Positions 1-10,133 of a DNA stretch of 64,000 bases are shown one piece after another. Source of the DNA: Paraspadella gotoi (lineage: Eukaryota > Chaetognatha). The position numbers and the translations under genes are program-made. The DNA lies in NCBI GenBank assembly GCA_051294375.1, contig CM119265.1, positions 17,449,172 through 17,513,171 on the forward strand, read 5' to 3'. The notes beneath the pieces were generated by a model. It did no database searches and was not told where the DNA came from. It saw only the letters and a list, made by a program, of their open reading frames with translations. Position 1 is the first letter of the stretch, and the number at the start of each line of letters is the position of its first letter.

Positions 1-812
1 TATAGAGTCGGGATCTGCTGATAAGATGCTCCGACTAAAAAAAATGTTCAAAATAAATACTTTTAAATGTTTTTTCAAAAGCCGCCATAACCGCGGTCGG
101 CGAAAGTAAAATTTATCTGCAAAAACTATAAAAATATAGTACGATGATGATGATGGTGATTTTTAAGGGTTTGGTTTTTATTTGACCCACTTATCATCGA
201 AATATTGAAAAAGGCATTGTGTAGACAACTGTTTATCTGAATCCGTTGCTTATTCATTGATAAATATTTAAATGCTTCAATATTATACTGTGCTTCACTA
301 ATTAAAAAAGTGAGAGTAATTATTGATGAAGTATATGATGGACCGCATGACCGTTTAAAAAATATACGTAACATAAAAGAGTGAAATAAATTTAAAACAA
401 TCATATAACAAATAATATAAAATATGCGAAAATATCTTATTTCCAACTAACGAATAATGGATCAATGAAAAAAATGTATATTACTGTGAAAAAAAGTATG
501 TATTACTGCGCAAACTGAGACTCGATGCTAGAGGGAAAGCAAAATTCAATGGATTAACAAACCACCAACCGGTGATAGCTAAGATTGGTTCCAGTCGTCG
601 AATAGTAAAGTTACCCATAAAATATATATTAGGCATTGTAAAAATGTCACTGAAATTTGTGATTTACAAATATGCTGTTTAATATTAAATTTTTAGTGGT
701 TTTTTTAGCTGGGTTTTTTGTTTCGTTTTTTTTGGGGGGGGGTATTAGCGGGTTTTTTTGAGCCAACCCTTTCAACATTAGAACTTACCATTTAAAATAA
801 ACATCGTTTCAG
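1..812. repeat. AT-rich repeat-bearing stretch without a recognisable gene
   Basis: Positions 1-40 carry an imperfect hairpin (TATAGAGTCGGGATCTGCTG and its partner arm) that is also found near 36110-36147. Positions 70-112 are a partial, inverted copy of the telomere-like MITE seen whole at 24333-24519; the shared end is CCGCGGTCGGCGAAAGTAAA. The rest is AT-rich with poly-A/T runs and no convincing coding potential. The segment just before 813 ends in an acceptor-like pyrimidine tract and AG, so it is probably partly an intron of the gene whose last exon follows. Confidence 0.55.
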
Positions 813-1109
813 GTTAAAACGGCAGCTTGTGCAGCGTTCCTTTATCTATTGTACGAGGGCTACCTAACATCATGTGATTCTTCTATTAAAACCCAAGTGT
901 ATCAACTGGTTAAGTTTCATCAAGTTGTTCCTCTTGAAGTTAGAACATGCGATGAGGTATTTCATTGGTCTGAGGCTTTATTTAGCCGCGATTTATCTGA
1001 TTTACCAACGCAAGAAAGTCTAAACGTCTCAATTGAAGACCTTCCTCAACCCGATGATTTTATCTTTAATGCTCCAACTCTTACCTCGTGGTTGTTGCTG
1101 CCAGATTAA
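813..1109 (+). CDS. 3' terminal exon of an unidentified protein
   Basis: This open stretch begins right after an acceptor-like site (CATCGTTTCAG, AG at 811-812) and ends at TAA 1107-1109, giving about 98 residues beginning VKTAACAAFLYLLYEGYL. The first part looks like an amphipathic helix and the rest is acidic, ending SWLLLPD. A possible AATAAA lies about 35 bp downstream. No upstream exons are recognisable in the 812 bp available, so the start of the gene probably lies outside the window or in exons I could not identify. I do not recognise the family. An alternative is a short gene starting at the TTG/ATG-poor region near 849, but the splice site makes a terminal exon more likely. Confidence 0.45.
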   Translation, partial: VKTAACAAFLYLLYEGYLTSCDSSIKTQVYQLVKFHQVVPLEVRTCDEVFHWSEALFSRDLSDLPTQESLNVSIEDLPQPDDFIFNAPTLTSWLLLPD

Positions 1110-1361
1110 AAAAAGTAAAATTTGAGGCTATATTCGTATATTTTTAATAAATTTCCATTTTGTTCGTCGTTATAAAAAATTAGCCACTATTACCATTTAT
1201 TAGTAATTGATATTAGTAATTAATATACTTTAGTTTTGATCTTTGAGTAACATTTCTGCAGCTCAAGCAAGGTAAAAGTTTCTCGAAATAATTATTTCCT
1301 TTTTTTATATGATATATCTTCCCCCTTTTGTCACGAAACCCTGTTCCCGTCGTATCCGTTA

Positions 1362-2410
1362 GTGGTCACGAATTGGAAAAAAACGAATCCAAAAAAGACT
1401 GCGATGAAAATAGAAGAACCACTTTGCGCGTTTCCCTTGGCCAGTTGCAAGAAAAGATCACTGAATACGAATTGAATGGAATCCTCGCGAAACAACTGGC
1501 ATTGTCTGGTGTCATTGTCTCTCGTCGTGGCGAGGATCTTTTGGTTTCTATGGAAACTCAGTATTGTGAGCAGGTTTTATCTGGCCGATTAACTTTATTA
1601 TTTAAAGATAAGATTTTAAATTTCGAAATTGACGATGTGCACAAGTTATGGACATTGAAAATAAAGGCCACGCGTGAAATTGATTTCAACGAAATTCGTG
1701 GTTATTTTGAAAAAATCTCGGGAGTTATTTCTATAGAAAAATTATCTTCCAACTCTTTAATTTCGGCATTCGTTTATTTTTCGAGCAAGGAAACAATTTC
1801 CAAGTTTCTTAATGAAACGGAACCCATAGAGGCCTTTGAATGGAGAATCGCGACTAGAAACAACGACAAATTGTGGAAAAAACCATATTGGTTGATAAAA
1901 GATCGGAAACTACCTTATTTGATTTTGATAAAAATGCTCAATGATGTGGCGAAGCAGAAGCTGGATTCTGTATTTTTCGTGCACCTAAACCTTTATCAAG
2001 ATGGCGGAAATATTGTTTTCGAAGGTTCCGCTGAAGACTGTCTCAAAACACATATCGAGCTCAATTTCGACATCGGAAAAGTTGATGTGCTTGCGACTGA
2101 AAAGATGCCCAAATCACAATTGAACGACATAACGTCAGGGAGCCACGATGCGGGCTTGTATCTATACTTATATAGTATTCCCAGTCTAAAAGGTATCAAG
2201 TCAATATTAATAACGGAAATATCAAAAATCGGTCAAGTTATGGATCTTCGGTTCGAAAGCACAGACGCTGCTTGTCTCGAGTTATCAAACAAAGAATCGT
2301 GGAACGCTTTACTGTCAAAAAAAGAGCTGGAAATAAAAGAAGGATCACGAACTTACCATGTTTTGATTAAATCTGAGAGGCCCTGTTTTCGGCTGCATGT
2401 TGCGATATGA
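1362..2410 (+). CDS. Hypothetical protein with RRM-like modules (main open segment)
   Basis: The reading frame is open from 1328 but has no good ATG start. An acceptor-like AG at 1360-1361 after a T-rich tract suggests that the exon starts at 1362. About 350 residues follow, ending at TGA 2408-2410. Several segments read like weak RNA-recognition motifs: a beta strand, a helix, a 'GxV' turn and an alternating hydrophobic strand, for example IRGYFEKISGVISIEKL followed by ISAFVYFSSKE, and ISKIGQVMDLRF later. That assignment is only by pattern. The frame stops exactly where an overlapping frame opens (ATGA at 2407-2410), and the downstream frame looks like the next half of an RRM. A frameshift, sequencing error or unrecognised intron is therefore likely. 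Function is unknown. Confidence 0.45.
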
Positions 2411-2628
2411 TTTTGGACGCTATTCAAATAACCGGCCACCTTGATCAATTAGGGGAGGTTGTTCGATTTTCTTTGTTACCAAACCCCATGTGCGCGCACG
2501 TGGACATAAAGCCGCGAGGTTCGATAACGCTTCCCCATAAATTTTTTTTCGAAAAAGATCCTTTAATTATTATTGATATTTATATTATGATGCCAGTTCT
2601 CCGTAAAAACCTTGTTTTCTTTTTATAA
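2407..2628 (+). pseudogene. Out-of-frame continuation of the RRM-like ORF
   Basis: This 73-codon frame overlaps the stop of the preceding ORF (ATGA overlap) and is shifted by one base. Its first 45 residues include HLDQLGEVVRFSLLPNP and CAHVDIK, which resemble the second and third beta strands of an RRM, while the previous frame ends with a possible first strand (FRLHVAI). Together they read as one RRM broken by a frameshift. The last 25 residues (after position about 2550) look like random AT-rich translation. It could instead be continuous with the upstream frame in a correct assembly. The 390 bp from here to CDK11 show no other coding signal. Confidence 0.35.
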
Positions 2629-2978
2629 CTTAATTTAGTTAATGGCAATAGGTAAAAAGTTAAGATTTTAAAATATTGTTAAATACTTTCTTTGAATATT
2701 TTGGTATAATTAATTAGCATGGTTAAAGAAAGAATACGAGTAAAAAATAATCTTTATTTTCACGTATGTCTGCAAGAACATATTTGGCTGTTTACTTGTG
2801 TTGTACTTTTGAGATTACTTTATTTTTGTGATAAAAATTATATTGCTGTCGTAACAATCCCTTTACTTAAAAAGGGAAACTGCCATAAAACACAAATTTT
2901 ACTTTCATCCGTTCCAGTCCAAATTTTAATATTTCTGCAATTTCTGTTGATGTTTCGCTATTTATCTTTCGTTTCAGA

Positions 2979-2980
2979 TT
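2979..2980 (+). promoter_or_regulatory. Splice acceptor-like site upstream of CDK11 start
   Basis: The sequence TTATCTTTCGTTTCAG ends about 36 bp before the CDK11 ATG. It is either the acceptor of a 5'-UTR intron or a spliced-leader trans-splice site. Comparable sites precede WDR4, CAP, TGFBRAP1, ECH1 and NDUFA9 in this cluster. Coordinates of the AG are approximate. Confidence 0.5.
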
Positions 2981-3015
2981 TCAATTAACATTTGGAAACG
3001 TGTTTAAAAGTTGTT

Positions 3016-5835
3016 ATGGCAACAAGTGATCACTCGGAGAACGAAGCGGGAGAGATCAAAAGCCCCGCTTATGCGAGCGATGACGAAAGCGACTCTGATT
3101 TGACAGACTCTGAGAACGAAGACGACGCGCTGGACATCAAACCTCCCCAAGCTCATGTGCCCCCGCCTCAGCGAGATTCTCGCGACAAAGAACGACGGAA
3201 AGTCCTCGGTTCCCATAAGAGAGATCGGGACCGCGGAGGCGGCGGGACTCATCAAAGACTGGCTTCGTCGGGATCCTCAAGAGGAAGGATCGACCGAACG
3301 GAGAGACCGCGAGAGTCGAACCGCGGGCGTGACGACGATCGGTGGTTAATGGATCGCGGCCGAGGCGGCGGCAGCAGCGGCGGTAGTGGGGGCGAAATGC
3401 GCGGCAAAGAGTACAATCGGACCAGAGACGACTTTCGTCGTGACCCTCGAGATGTCAGGGATTCGCGAGATCCCCGGGACCCGCGCGACTACGATCGTTT
3501 GGATAATGAAAGAGAAAGAGACCGGGAACGCCGGGCTCTGGAACAAAAACGGATTGAGCTGGAGCGGGAGGTTATCCAAAAAGATCGAGAAGTCACTTCG
3601 TGGCGACAACAGATGGCGGAACGTCTACAGAGCGCCGCCGCATCGAACCGGGCGCTCTCCAGCGCCTCGGGCCCGCCGCGAATCGACAGAGGCGGGCGGA
3701 AAACCGAAAGGGATCACCGCGGCGATCTTCGCAGGGAACTGGATCGCGTGAGGGAGGAACGATCTAGTTCCGGCGGGAGAGAAAGGGAGAGCAACCGCGT
3801 TCGACTCTCTGATGGAAAGAGAACCCGTTATGAAGAGGAACCAGCGAGGATGAGGGAAAAACGTGAGAGGAGCCGGTCTCCAATGCGTCCAGCCAGGACC
3901 GTAGAGTACGTCGATGAAGAATTCCCCATCGAGAAGGGTCCGATGACACCGCCACACCCTCCACCAGTGGCCCCAGCTCCGCGAACGCCGGAGGGCACGC
4001 CACCCCGAGACGATGATGATGACGAAAACGTTCACGAACACGAACTTTCTCTTTCGCCGGGACATTCCTTCATCGACGAAGACGAGCGAGAACAACACGC
4101 GTTGAACCGACGGGAATCCCCACGCGACGACTTTGACCGAGATAGACAGCTAGAGCACCTCTACTCTAGTCAGAACGAGGATGAAATCTTGCCGTTGGAG
4201 AAGAAAAAATATCCTCTGGAAGACACGGGCTCCGATTCCTCCAGCGACGAATCCGCGCCCGTTTCTCGACACAAGGAAAAGAAAAAGAGTTCGAGTAAGA
4301 CGAAGCAAATCACCCCAACTCCGTCGCCTAGACTGGAAGAGGCGAAAAAGGACGAAAGACGAGATCGCCATCACAAAACTCATAAGAAAGAAAAAAAAGA
4401 AAAGAAAAAGAAAAGAAACCTCTCGCCCATCAAGCCGCCCTCGACTCCTGGAACCCCCGTCGAGTCTTTGCCCAGCGACGTCGAGGAAAAAAAGAGGAAG
4501 AAGAAAAAGAAAGCCGAAGACACGGAGCCGGAACCCGTCGTGGAGCAAAAGAGCGAACCCGAGAATGTAGATCCTCCGCTTAAGCTGGAGGAGGGATTGA
4601 GGGGAGAAGTCGCCGACGTCATGGACGAGACTCCTCCGGCATCTCCACCTCCGGTTTTGCTTCCTCCCTATTATCCTGCAATTCAAGGTTGCAGAAACGT
4701 GGATGAGTTCAAGTGCCTGAATCGAATCGAGGAGGGAACCTTCGGCGTGGTCTACCGTGCCCTGGATCAGAAGAACGAAGAAATAGTTGCTCTTAAGAGG
4801 TTGAAGATGGAAAAGGAAAAAGAAGGATTTCCCATCACGTCTTTAAGAGAAATCAACACACTGCTCAAGGCTCAACACATGAACATCGTTACCGTACGAG
4901 AGATCGTGGTGGGTAGTAACATGGACAAAATCTATATCGTTATGGATTACGTCGAGCACGATCTAAAAAGCCTCATGGAAACTATGAAGCAACCTTTTCT
5001 CGTGGGAGAAGTTAAGACACTGATGATTCAACTTTGCAAAGCCATCAATCATCTCCATGACAACTGGATCCTTCACCGGGATCTGAAAACTTCTAACTTG
5101 CTTTTGTCTCATAAAGGCATTCTTAAAGTTGGCGACTTTGGTCTCGCCCGAGAATACGGTTCTCCCTTGAAACCCTACACTCCGATCGTTGTCACTCTTT
5201 GGTACAGATGTCCCGAACTCTTGCTTGGTGCCAAGCAATATTCGACTGAAATTGATATGTGGTCGGTTGGGTGTATTTTCGGCGAACTACTCCTTATGAA
5301 ACCGATTTTTCCGGGTCGTTCGGAGATTGATCAACTTAATCGGATCTTTAAAGATCTTGGCACGCCCAGCGAAAAGATCTGGCCCAAATATGGGGAGCTG
5401 CCTGGTGTAAAAAAAATGTCGTTCGCGCAGCATCCCTACAATACGCTCCGCAACCGTTTCGGCGCCGATCGTCTATCGGACAACGGATTCGATCTCATGA
5501 ATCGTTTCCTCACCTACGATCCTACGAAACGTTTTACTGCTATAGAGGCGCTTAAGCACGCCTACATGAAAGAATCCCCAAAGCCTATCGATCCTTCGAT
5601 GTTTCCTACGTGGCCCGCGAAAAGCGAGATAGCCTCTTCGAAAGCCAAAGGCGCCGCCGTGGCTCCTGGACCGACTGCCGAATCTTCTCCCAAGCCTCCG
5701 TCCGGTGGTCAACAGTTCAAAGCCCTCGCAGATGCGATCGACGACAACCTTGGTGGCAAAGATCTTGGATTCGCTATCACAACTGCCAAATCTGGCGCTG
5801 CTAAACAGGGTCTCGGATTTACGTTGAAGTTTTAA
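3016..5835 (+). CDS. CDK11: Cyclin-dependent kinase 11 (PITSLRE kinase)
   Basis: A single uninterrupted ORF of 939 residues starting [13 protein letters not shown]. The N-terminal ~560 residues are low-complexity and rich in RD/RE/RS and lysine clusters, typical of CDK11 and its role with splicing factors and cyclin L. The kinase domain starts near residue 565 with a glycine loop (EEGTFGVV). The PITSLRE helix that names the family is intact, followed by the hinge MDYVEHDL, catalytic [10 protein letters not shown] and DFGLARE. The C-terminus ends GLGFTLKF, which fits the family. The family phosphorylates RNA polymerase II and splicing factors in the nucleus and acts in mitosis. The usual APE motif reads CPE here (WYRCPELLL). 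The ORF is open for eight more codons 5' of this ATG but only from a TTG, so ATG 3016 is preferred. Intronless coding region, unlike most neighbours. Confidence 0.95.
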   Translation: MATSDHSENEAGEIKSPAYASDDESDSDLTDSENEDDALDIKPPQAHVPPPQRDSRDKERRKVLGSHKRDRDRGGGGTHQRLASSGSSRGRIDRTERPRESNRGRDDDRWLMDRGRGGGSSGGSGGEMRGKEYNRTRDDFRRDPRDVRDSRDPRDPRDYDRLDNERERDRERRALEQKRIELEREVIQKDREVTSWRQQMAERLQSAAASNRALSSASGPPRIDRGGRKTERDHRGDLRRELDRVREERSSSGGRERESNRVRLSDGKRTRYEEEPARMREKRERSRSPMRPARTVEYVDEEFPIEKGPMTPPHPPPVAPAPRTPEGTPPRDDDDDENVHEHELSLSPGHSFIDEDEREQHALNRRESPRDDFDRDRQLEHLYSSQNEDEILPLEKKKYPLEDTGSDSSSDESAPVSRHKEKKKSSSKTKQITPTPSPRLEEAKKDERRDRHHKTHKKEKKEKKKKRNLSPIKPPSTPGTPVESLPSDVEEKKRKKKKKAEDTEPEPVVEQKSEPENVDPPLKLEEGLRGEVADVMDETPPASPPPVLLPPYYPAIQGCRNVDEFKCLNRIEEGTFGVVYRALDQKNEEIVALKRLKMEKEKEGFPITSLREINTLLKAQHMNIVTVREIVVGSNMDKIYIVMDYVEHDLKSLMETMKQPFLVGEVKTLMIQLCKAINHLHDNWILHRDLKTSNLLLSHKGILKVGDFGLAREYGSPLKPYTPIVVTLWYRCPELLLGAKQYSTEIDMWSVGCIFGELLLMKPIFPGRSEIDQLNRIFKDLGTPSEKIWPKYGELPGVKKMSFAQHPYNTLRNRFGADRLSDNGFDLMNRFLTYDPTKRFTAIEALKHAYMKESPKPIDPSMFPTWPAKSEIASSKAKGAAVAPGPTAESSPKPPSGGQQFKALADAIDDNLGGKDLGFAITTAKSGAAKQGLGFTLKF

Positions 5836-5996
5836 GAAAAAAAAAGTCACGTACATTCCTTGTTTAATTCGGCTTGTTGTTGGCTGTTCAAGTTATTGGT
5901 GTAACTTTTTATTTCAATTTTCCACAAAAAAGTTATATTGTCTTATTTTTAAAAAATAGGTTACTCAATCTTTACCGGCGTATATTTCTTTACACA

Positions 5997-7741
5997 ATGT
6001 TGAACCCTCGCATCTATTGTTATAAACTGAATTCGATTCAGTTGTCCTCCGCCTTAGTGTTTCATGGATTGCGACAACGAACTTCGGCAACACTACGGGA
6101 AAGCAAAGATGGAAAAAAGGACATCGATCTTATTGACGAAGACAAACAAGGTTATCAATTTGTTTAAGACCAAATGTCTCTTTTACTGCAGCTGCTATTA
6201 TAAATTGTCATAATTTTTTTCTAAAGACATCGCGCAAAAATTTCGACCCTTAAATGTGAAAGGAAAAAAAAGTACTAAAACAAAACGAAGCGAATATTTT
6301 GATTTAACGGATCCCCCACGAGCAAACAAGATGGAGCCGGATCAGGTATAGGCAAAAATTTTTACTGAAGTGCACTTCATGATTCTTATTGCGAAAAAAA
6401 CCTTGAGGTGGTCGTAGGGAATCCAAAATTATCTGAATACTTGATATAAGATATTGATAATAATAGATTTATCTTAGGATTGGACGAATGTGTGGCCCGC
6501 CGCTGGGGTTTTTCGTCACTCGTCCGTACCGATTCCTGTTCGAATGGGCGTGGCCAGATCAAGGATCGAAAACGAAGGCGTGCCTCAACACAAATCGGTC
6601 AACTTGGAGCTCATGAAAGTCTCTAATTTTCTTCATCTCACCCCGAAACACATCGAAAAACACTGCCGCGTCCTGAAGCAGTTCTGCACCGACTGGCCCA
6701 AAGGTAAATGTTAAGATTTAAATTTTACTTGAGTATTAATTTAGATTAAACATAAAATGTTTCTGTAGGTTTAGAAACAGAAGAAGACTACGACAAACAT
6801 TTCCCTGTCGAAGTTACGACTCGGGATTTCCTTTACAACTGGAGTCTGAGGGACGAAAGATCAAGAATAAATGTGCTGAAAGGTTTGCGGAATACTTTTC
6901 AATTAAGGTTATAACAATTATAATTAACAATTATTATAATTAACTTTCCCTTTCTACAGTAAAACTTTCCAGCCTAGACTTGGACTATCACGCTCGTGAC
7001 AAATTAGTCAGGTTAGCCGAGGGCCGGATGATTTTCGCTCCGACTCCGGAGGAAGAAGAGTTGAAGAAGACTCAGATCGGCATCGCGGGGGACACTCCGC
7101 GGAACCTTAGGAAGGAGGCACGATGGTTGAGGAATAACAAAACTATGTTGAACGAGCAACGAATGGGCCCCGACGGCAAGCTTTACTGGCGCCGCCGCAG
7201 AAGGTACGGCTGGTGGAACTTGAAAAAACACTGGCTGCATCCCGAGGTTCACGCGCTGCAGGAGCCTCTACCTGAGAAGACTCCCATAGCCAGCTATGAT
7301 TACGAGACGGATACACTCACCCTTCACACTGAACGATGTCCGACAAGGAAGCAGAACTACGATCATGCCATCTATCTCTTGAAAGTAGGTTTCACTTTTA
7401 TTTTCTTATGATTACTTTACGTTTTCTTTTGTCATAAAATATTATTTTCCTCCGTTCAGGCTCTTTTTGGTGAGGCTTGGCAAACGGAGGATTGGGAAGA
7501 GAATAAAACGTGGGATGATTTAGAAAAATTCATCTGGGAAAAAGGGCCAACCAAAGACGTCGGGGTTCAAATGTATCGCGCGGCCCACAAATGCGATGCT
7601 TCGGAGGAAGAAGTCTTGGCCAAGCCAGAAGTCCAAGAGTACAAGTTGGCATTGGAAGAACTAGTCAATTTTGGCGCCAACGACAAGAGGATGGCACGAT
7701 ACCGAGCAGCTGTCAAACATATCTTGAAAATCGACGACTAA
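5997..7741 (+). CDS. MRPS35: Small ribosomal subunit protein mS35, mitochondrial (MRPS35)
   Basis: Six coding exons join in phase: 5997-6150, 6227-6345, 6478-6703, 6769-6882, 6960-7384, 7460-7741, giving 439 residues. The first exon encodes a basic, hydroxyl-rich leader suited to mitochondrial import. Family-typical segments are [67 protein letters not shown] and [15 protein letters not shown], in the same order as in animal MRPS35. The protein is a structural component of the small subunit of the mitochondrial ribosome. Compared with vertebrate proteins it has an extra basic, tryptophan-rich insert around residues 220-270 ([16 protein letters not shown]) inside exon 5. Exon 1 uses a weak donor (GTTATC) and its junction with exon 2 is the least certain. 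It starts 162 bp after the CDK11 stop. Confidence 0.92.
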
Positions 7742-7873
7742 TTTTTTAATTGTTTTCAGCAAAAAAGTTGTTTTTGCAGTTTACCCTTTGAGGAAATCGC
7801 GAATATATCGAGCTTATTTATTATTTGAAATTTCTATCATATGATTGTTATCTTGTTCATCTTCGTTTCGAGG

Positions 7874-9954
7874 ATGGGGTCCCAATCGGAACCCGTGTTT
7901 TTTATGGCCGCCCATGCGGGCCTGGGTCTCATGGAATCGGCAATGCCTTTTCTTGAACGCGGCGCCTCAATCTTCCTCTACCGATGGAATCCGCATGCCG
8001 AGGAGATTCGCGACTACTTTGCGTTGAACTACTCGGACAAAGTCAGAACCTTCGATATGACTCTCGATTCCTTGATCCGGGAAATCGCAGCTGAAGAGCG
8101 CGAAATTGTTATGCTTATGACAGCTTCGCCTGCTTACGAATTCGGCGCCGCTCAACAGCGACTTTTTAAAATTTTGCAACAAAGATTTTACTCCAAGATC
8201 GTTGACGTCTACAAGGTGGGGCACTGCATGTACGGTTGTACCAGCCACTCTCACGACGACGCCTGCAATTTTCCCGTTTCTTATTCGAGATTTTTCCGAA
8301 AGACGTTGCCCTACGACTCTGATACAGTGACTGCAAAATACTTTGCAGGAAGTAGTGACTCAAATTCTGCCTTAAATGTTTTTGTTTGTCCTTCCTACTC
8401 CTGGAACGACAAGACGTATGCCAAGACTTCATTACTTAGCAACCTCTCTTCGATTGAGGTTTTAAAAGAGCTGCACCAGGACGGCGCCGATGTTTGCGTC
8501 AAGTTCCACCCTATCTGCTACGCCTACACTCACTTGGCGAGCGAGGTGGAGGCCGAGGGATCCTCTCATCCTTTTTTGTCGGTTCCGCCCCAGGATGAGG
8601 CGGGGTTGCGTCGTTTGATGCAAACACTGCCAACGGTACCGGCGCATGAGACCTCCGCCCTACCTTTTTTCCAAACGTGCGATGTCGCCGTCTGCGATCT
8701 CTTTTCTTCGATGACGTTCGAGGCGCTTTATTTTCACCCTAAAATTCATGTCTTCGCTTTTGCTGGAGAAGAAATCCCCCAGTTCACTCCTGATCCGCAG
8801 ATCAAAATGTTGGTCCATATTTTTCACGACGGTCACGAGTTGAAGCGCCTCTTGAAGCTGGCGGAGAGTGGTGAGCTGGAACGCAGGAACTTGCCCGACG
8901 GATCAAATGGTCGCGACTTTTTCAAGGACAAGTACCAAGAACCGGATGGGATGGAAGTTGAGAACGTCGGGCGCATTCGCCGATGGCCCGGATTCATCGA
9001 GGCCAGCGCGAAACGCGACATCGTTAATGGCGACCTTCGTGATGTCCTCGCGGAAGAGCTTCTTGTCGAATATCGACAAAGCATCCGTTTTCCATCGAAA
9101 CTGCAGTCGATGGTCACCGGTCAAACTCTTTCCGAGATCGAGCTCGAATTGGCGTCCGATCCTCTCCGCTGCTTCGTCGAAGATCATCGGCCTCAGTTGC
9201 GATCGATGAGTCTTCCAAAGTCCCTCTGGCACCGACTCTTCCTCAAACTGCGCGACGAAATCTTCGACGCCGGCGAGCGTTTTCAGATCCAAATGGAGAC
9301 TGACGAGGATGGAAACCATTTAGGATACAGAGTTTCGGCGCTGGCAAGGATGGACGCAGACGAGGACGTATTTCTCGTGGATCACGCGATGACATGGACG
9401 GAGGAGGCAGAGGCCTTTGAGGTGTTGAGGGCAAATCCGATTTTGTTGCAGAGGATCGAGTCGTTAGTCGGGATCGAGATTTGCGAGGAAAGTGCCGCCG
9501 CGTCAAGAGTGGAAAGACTGATGAAGACTCTGTCTAGGGAAGCTGAGAGCTATATGGCGCGCGGTGAGTCTATATAAAGTTTGGAGCCAAGAACGGTAAT
9601 TCAGTCATTCAAACATACTGACCGACCGACAAAAAAGTGACTTATTGAGTTGCTCCGCAAGTACTTGTGGCGCAACAAAAAAAAAATTAAACCTTGGCAA
9701 GACTTGACAAGTAAATTTTTTGTTTAACCGTTTTAATTTGTTCTTCTTCCGCAGGATCTGGGATAAATCAACAAAAGATCAACTTCCTAAACGATGAGTT
9801 CGGATCGAAAATCCGCAAGATCGCTGACGACGACGACGAGGGGCAAGCGAGGAATGTCAACCTCGAAGCCTTCTACTACGTGTATCAAAGGATAGCCTTT
9901 TCCGTATTTTGGCCCAGAAAGAGAATCGAGCAGGACGAAGAAATCTTTCGATAA
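7874..9954 (+). CDS. Fusion of a TagF/GT-B-like domain with a TTLL12 N-terminal-like domain, no TTL catalytic domain
   Basis: Two exons (7874-9563, donor GTGAGT; 9755-9954 after TTCCGCAG) give 629 residues. Residues ~1-400 resemble CDP-glycerol glycerophosphotransferase / GT-B enzymes: an early PVFFMAAHAGLGLMESAMPF strand-turn-helix, a VKFHP motif near residue 210, and CDVAVCDLFSSMTFEALYF near 270, the place where TagF-type enzymes have D-x-x-SS. Residues ~435-629 match the start of TTLL12: LPKSLWHRLFLKLRDEIFDA, VFLVDHAMTW, a following helix with LLQRIESLVGIE, then LNDEFGSKIRK and FYYVYQRIAFSVFWP. Both parts lie in one continuous exon, so the fusion does not depend on splicing. The protein stops at EEIFR where TTLL12 would continue to its ATP-grasp ligase domain, and WDR4 starts 180 bp on, leaving no room for one. 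Biochemical role unknown. Confidence 0.7.
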
Positions 9955-10133
9955 TCTCTCGTTCTTCTTGCGGAGCCTTAGGTTTGCGAAGATTGTTTAT
10001 AAACTCGTTATTTTTATGAAACTTCGAATTATAGTCTCTCGTTCTTTGTTTTGAACGACGTGTGATAGTTGTTTTTAACTTTGAGTTTAACGCCAAATTT
10101 TTGTACGTTTTCTAGGATTATTATTGACTAACA

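Noticed and set aside
2719-2988. 89-residue ORF upstream of CDK11
   Set aside because: AT-rich random-looking translation with no conservation signal; overlaps the likely 5' leader intron.
3004-4686. Several opposite-strand and alternate-frame ORFs inside CDK11
   Set aside because: Shadows of the GC-rich, repetitive Arg/Asp/Glu codons of the real gene.
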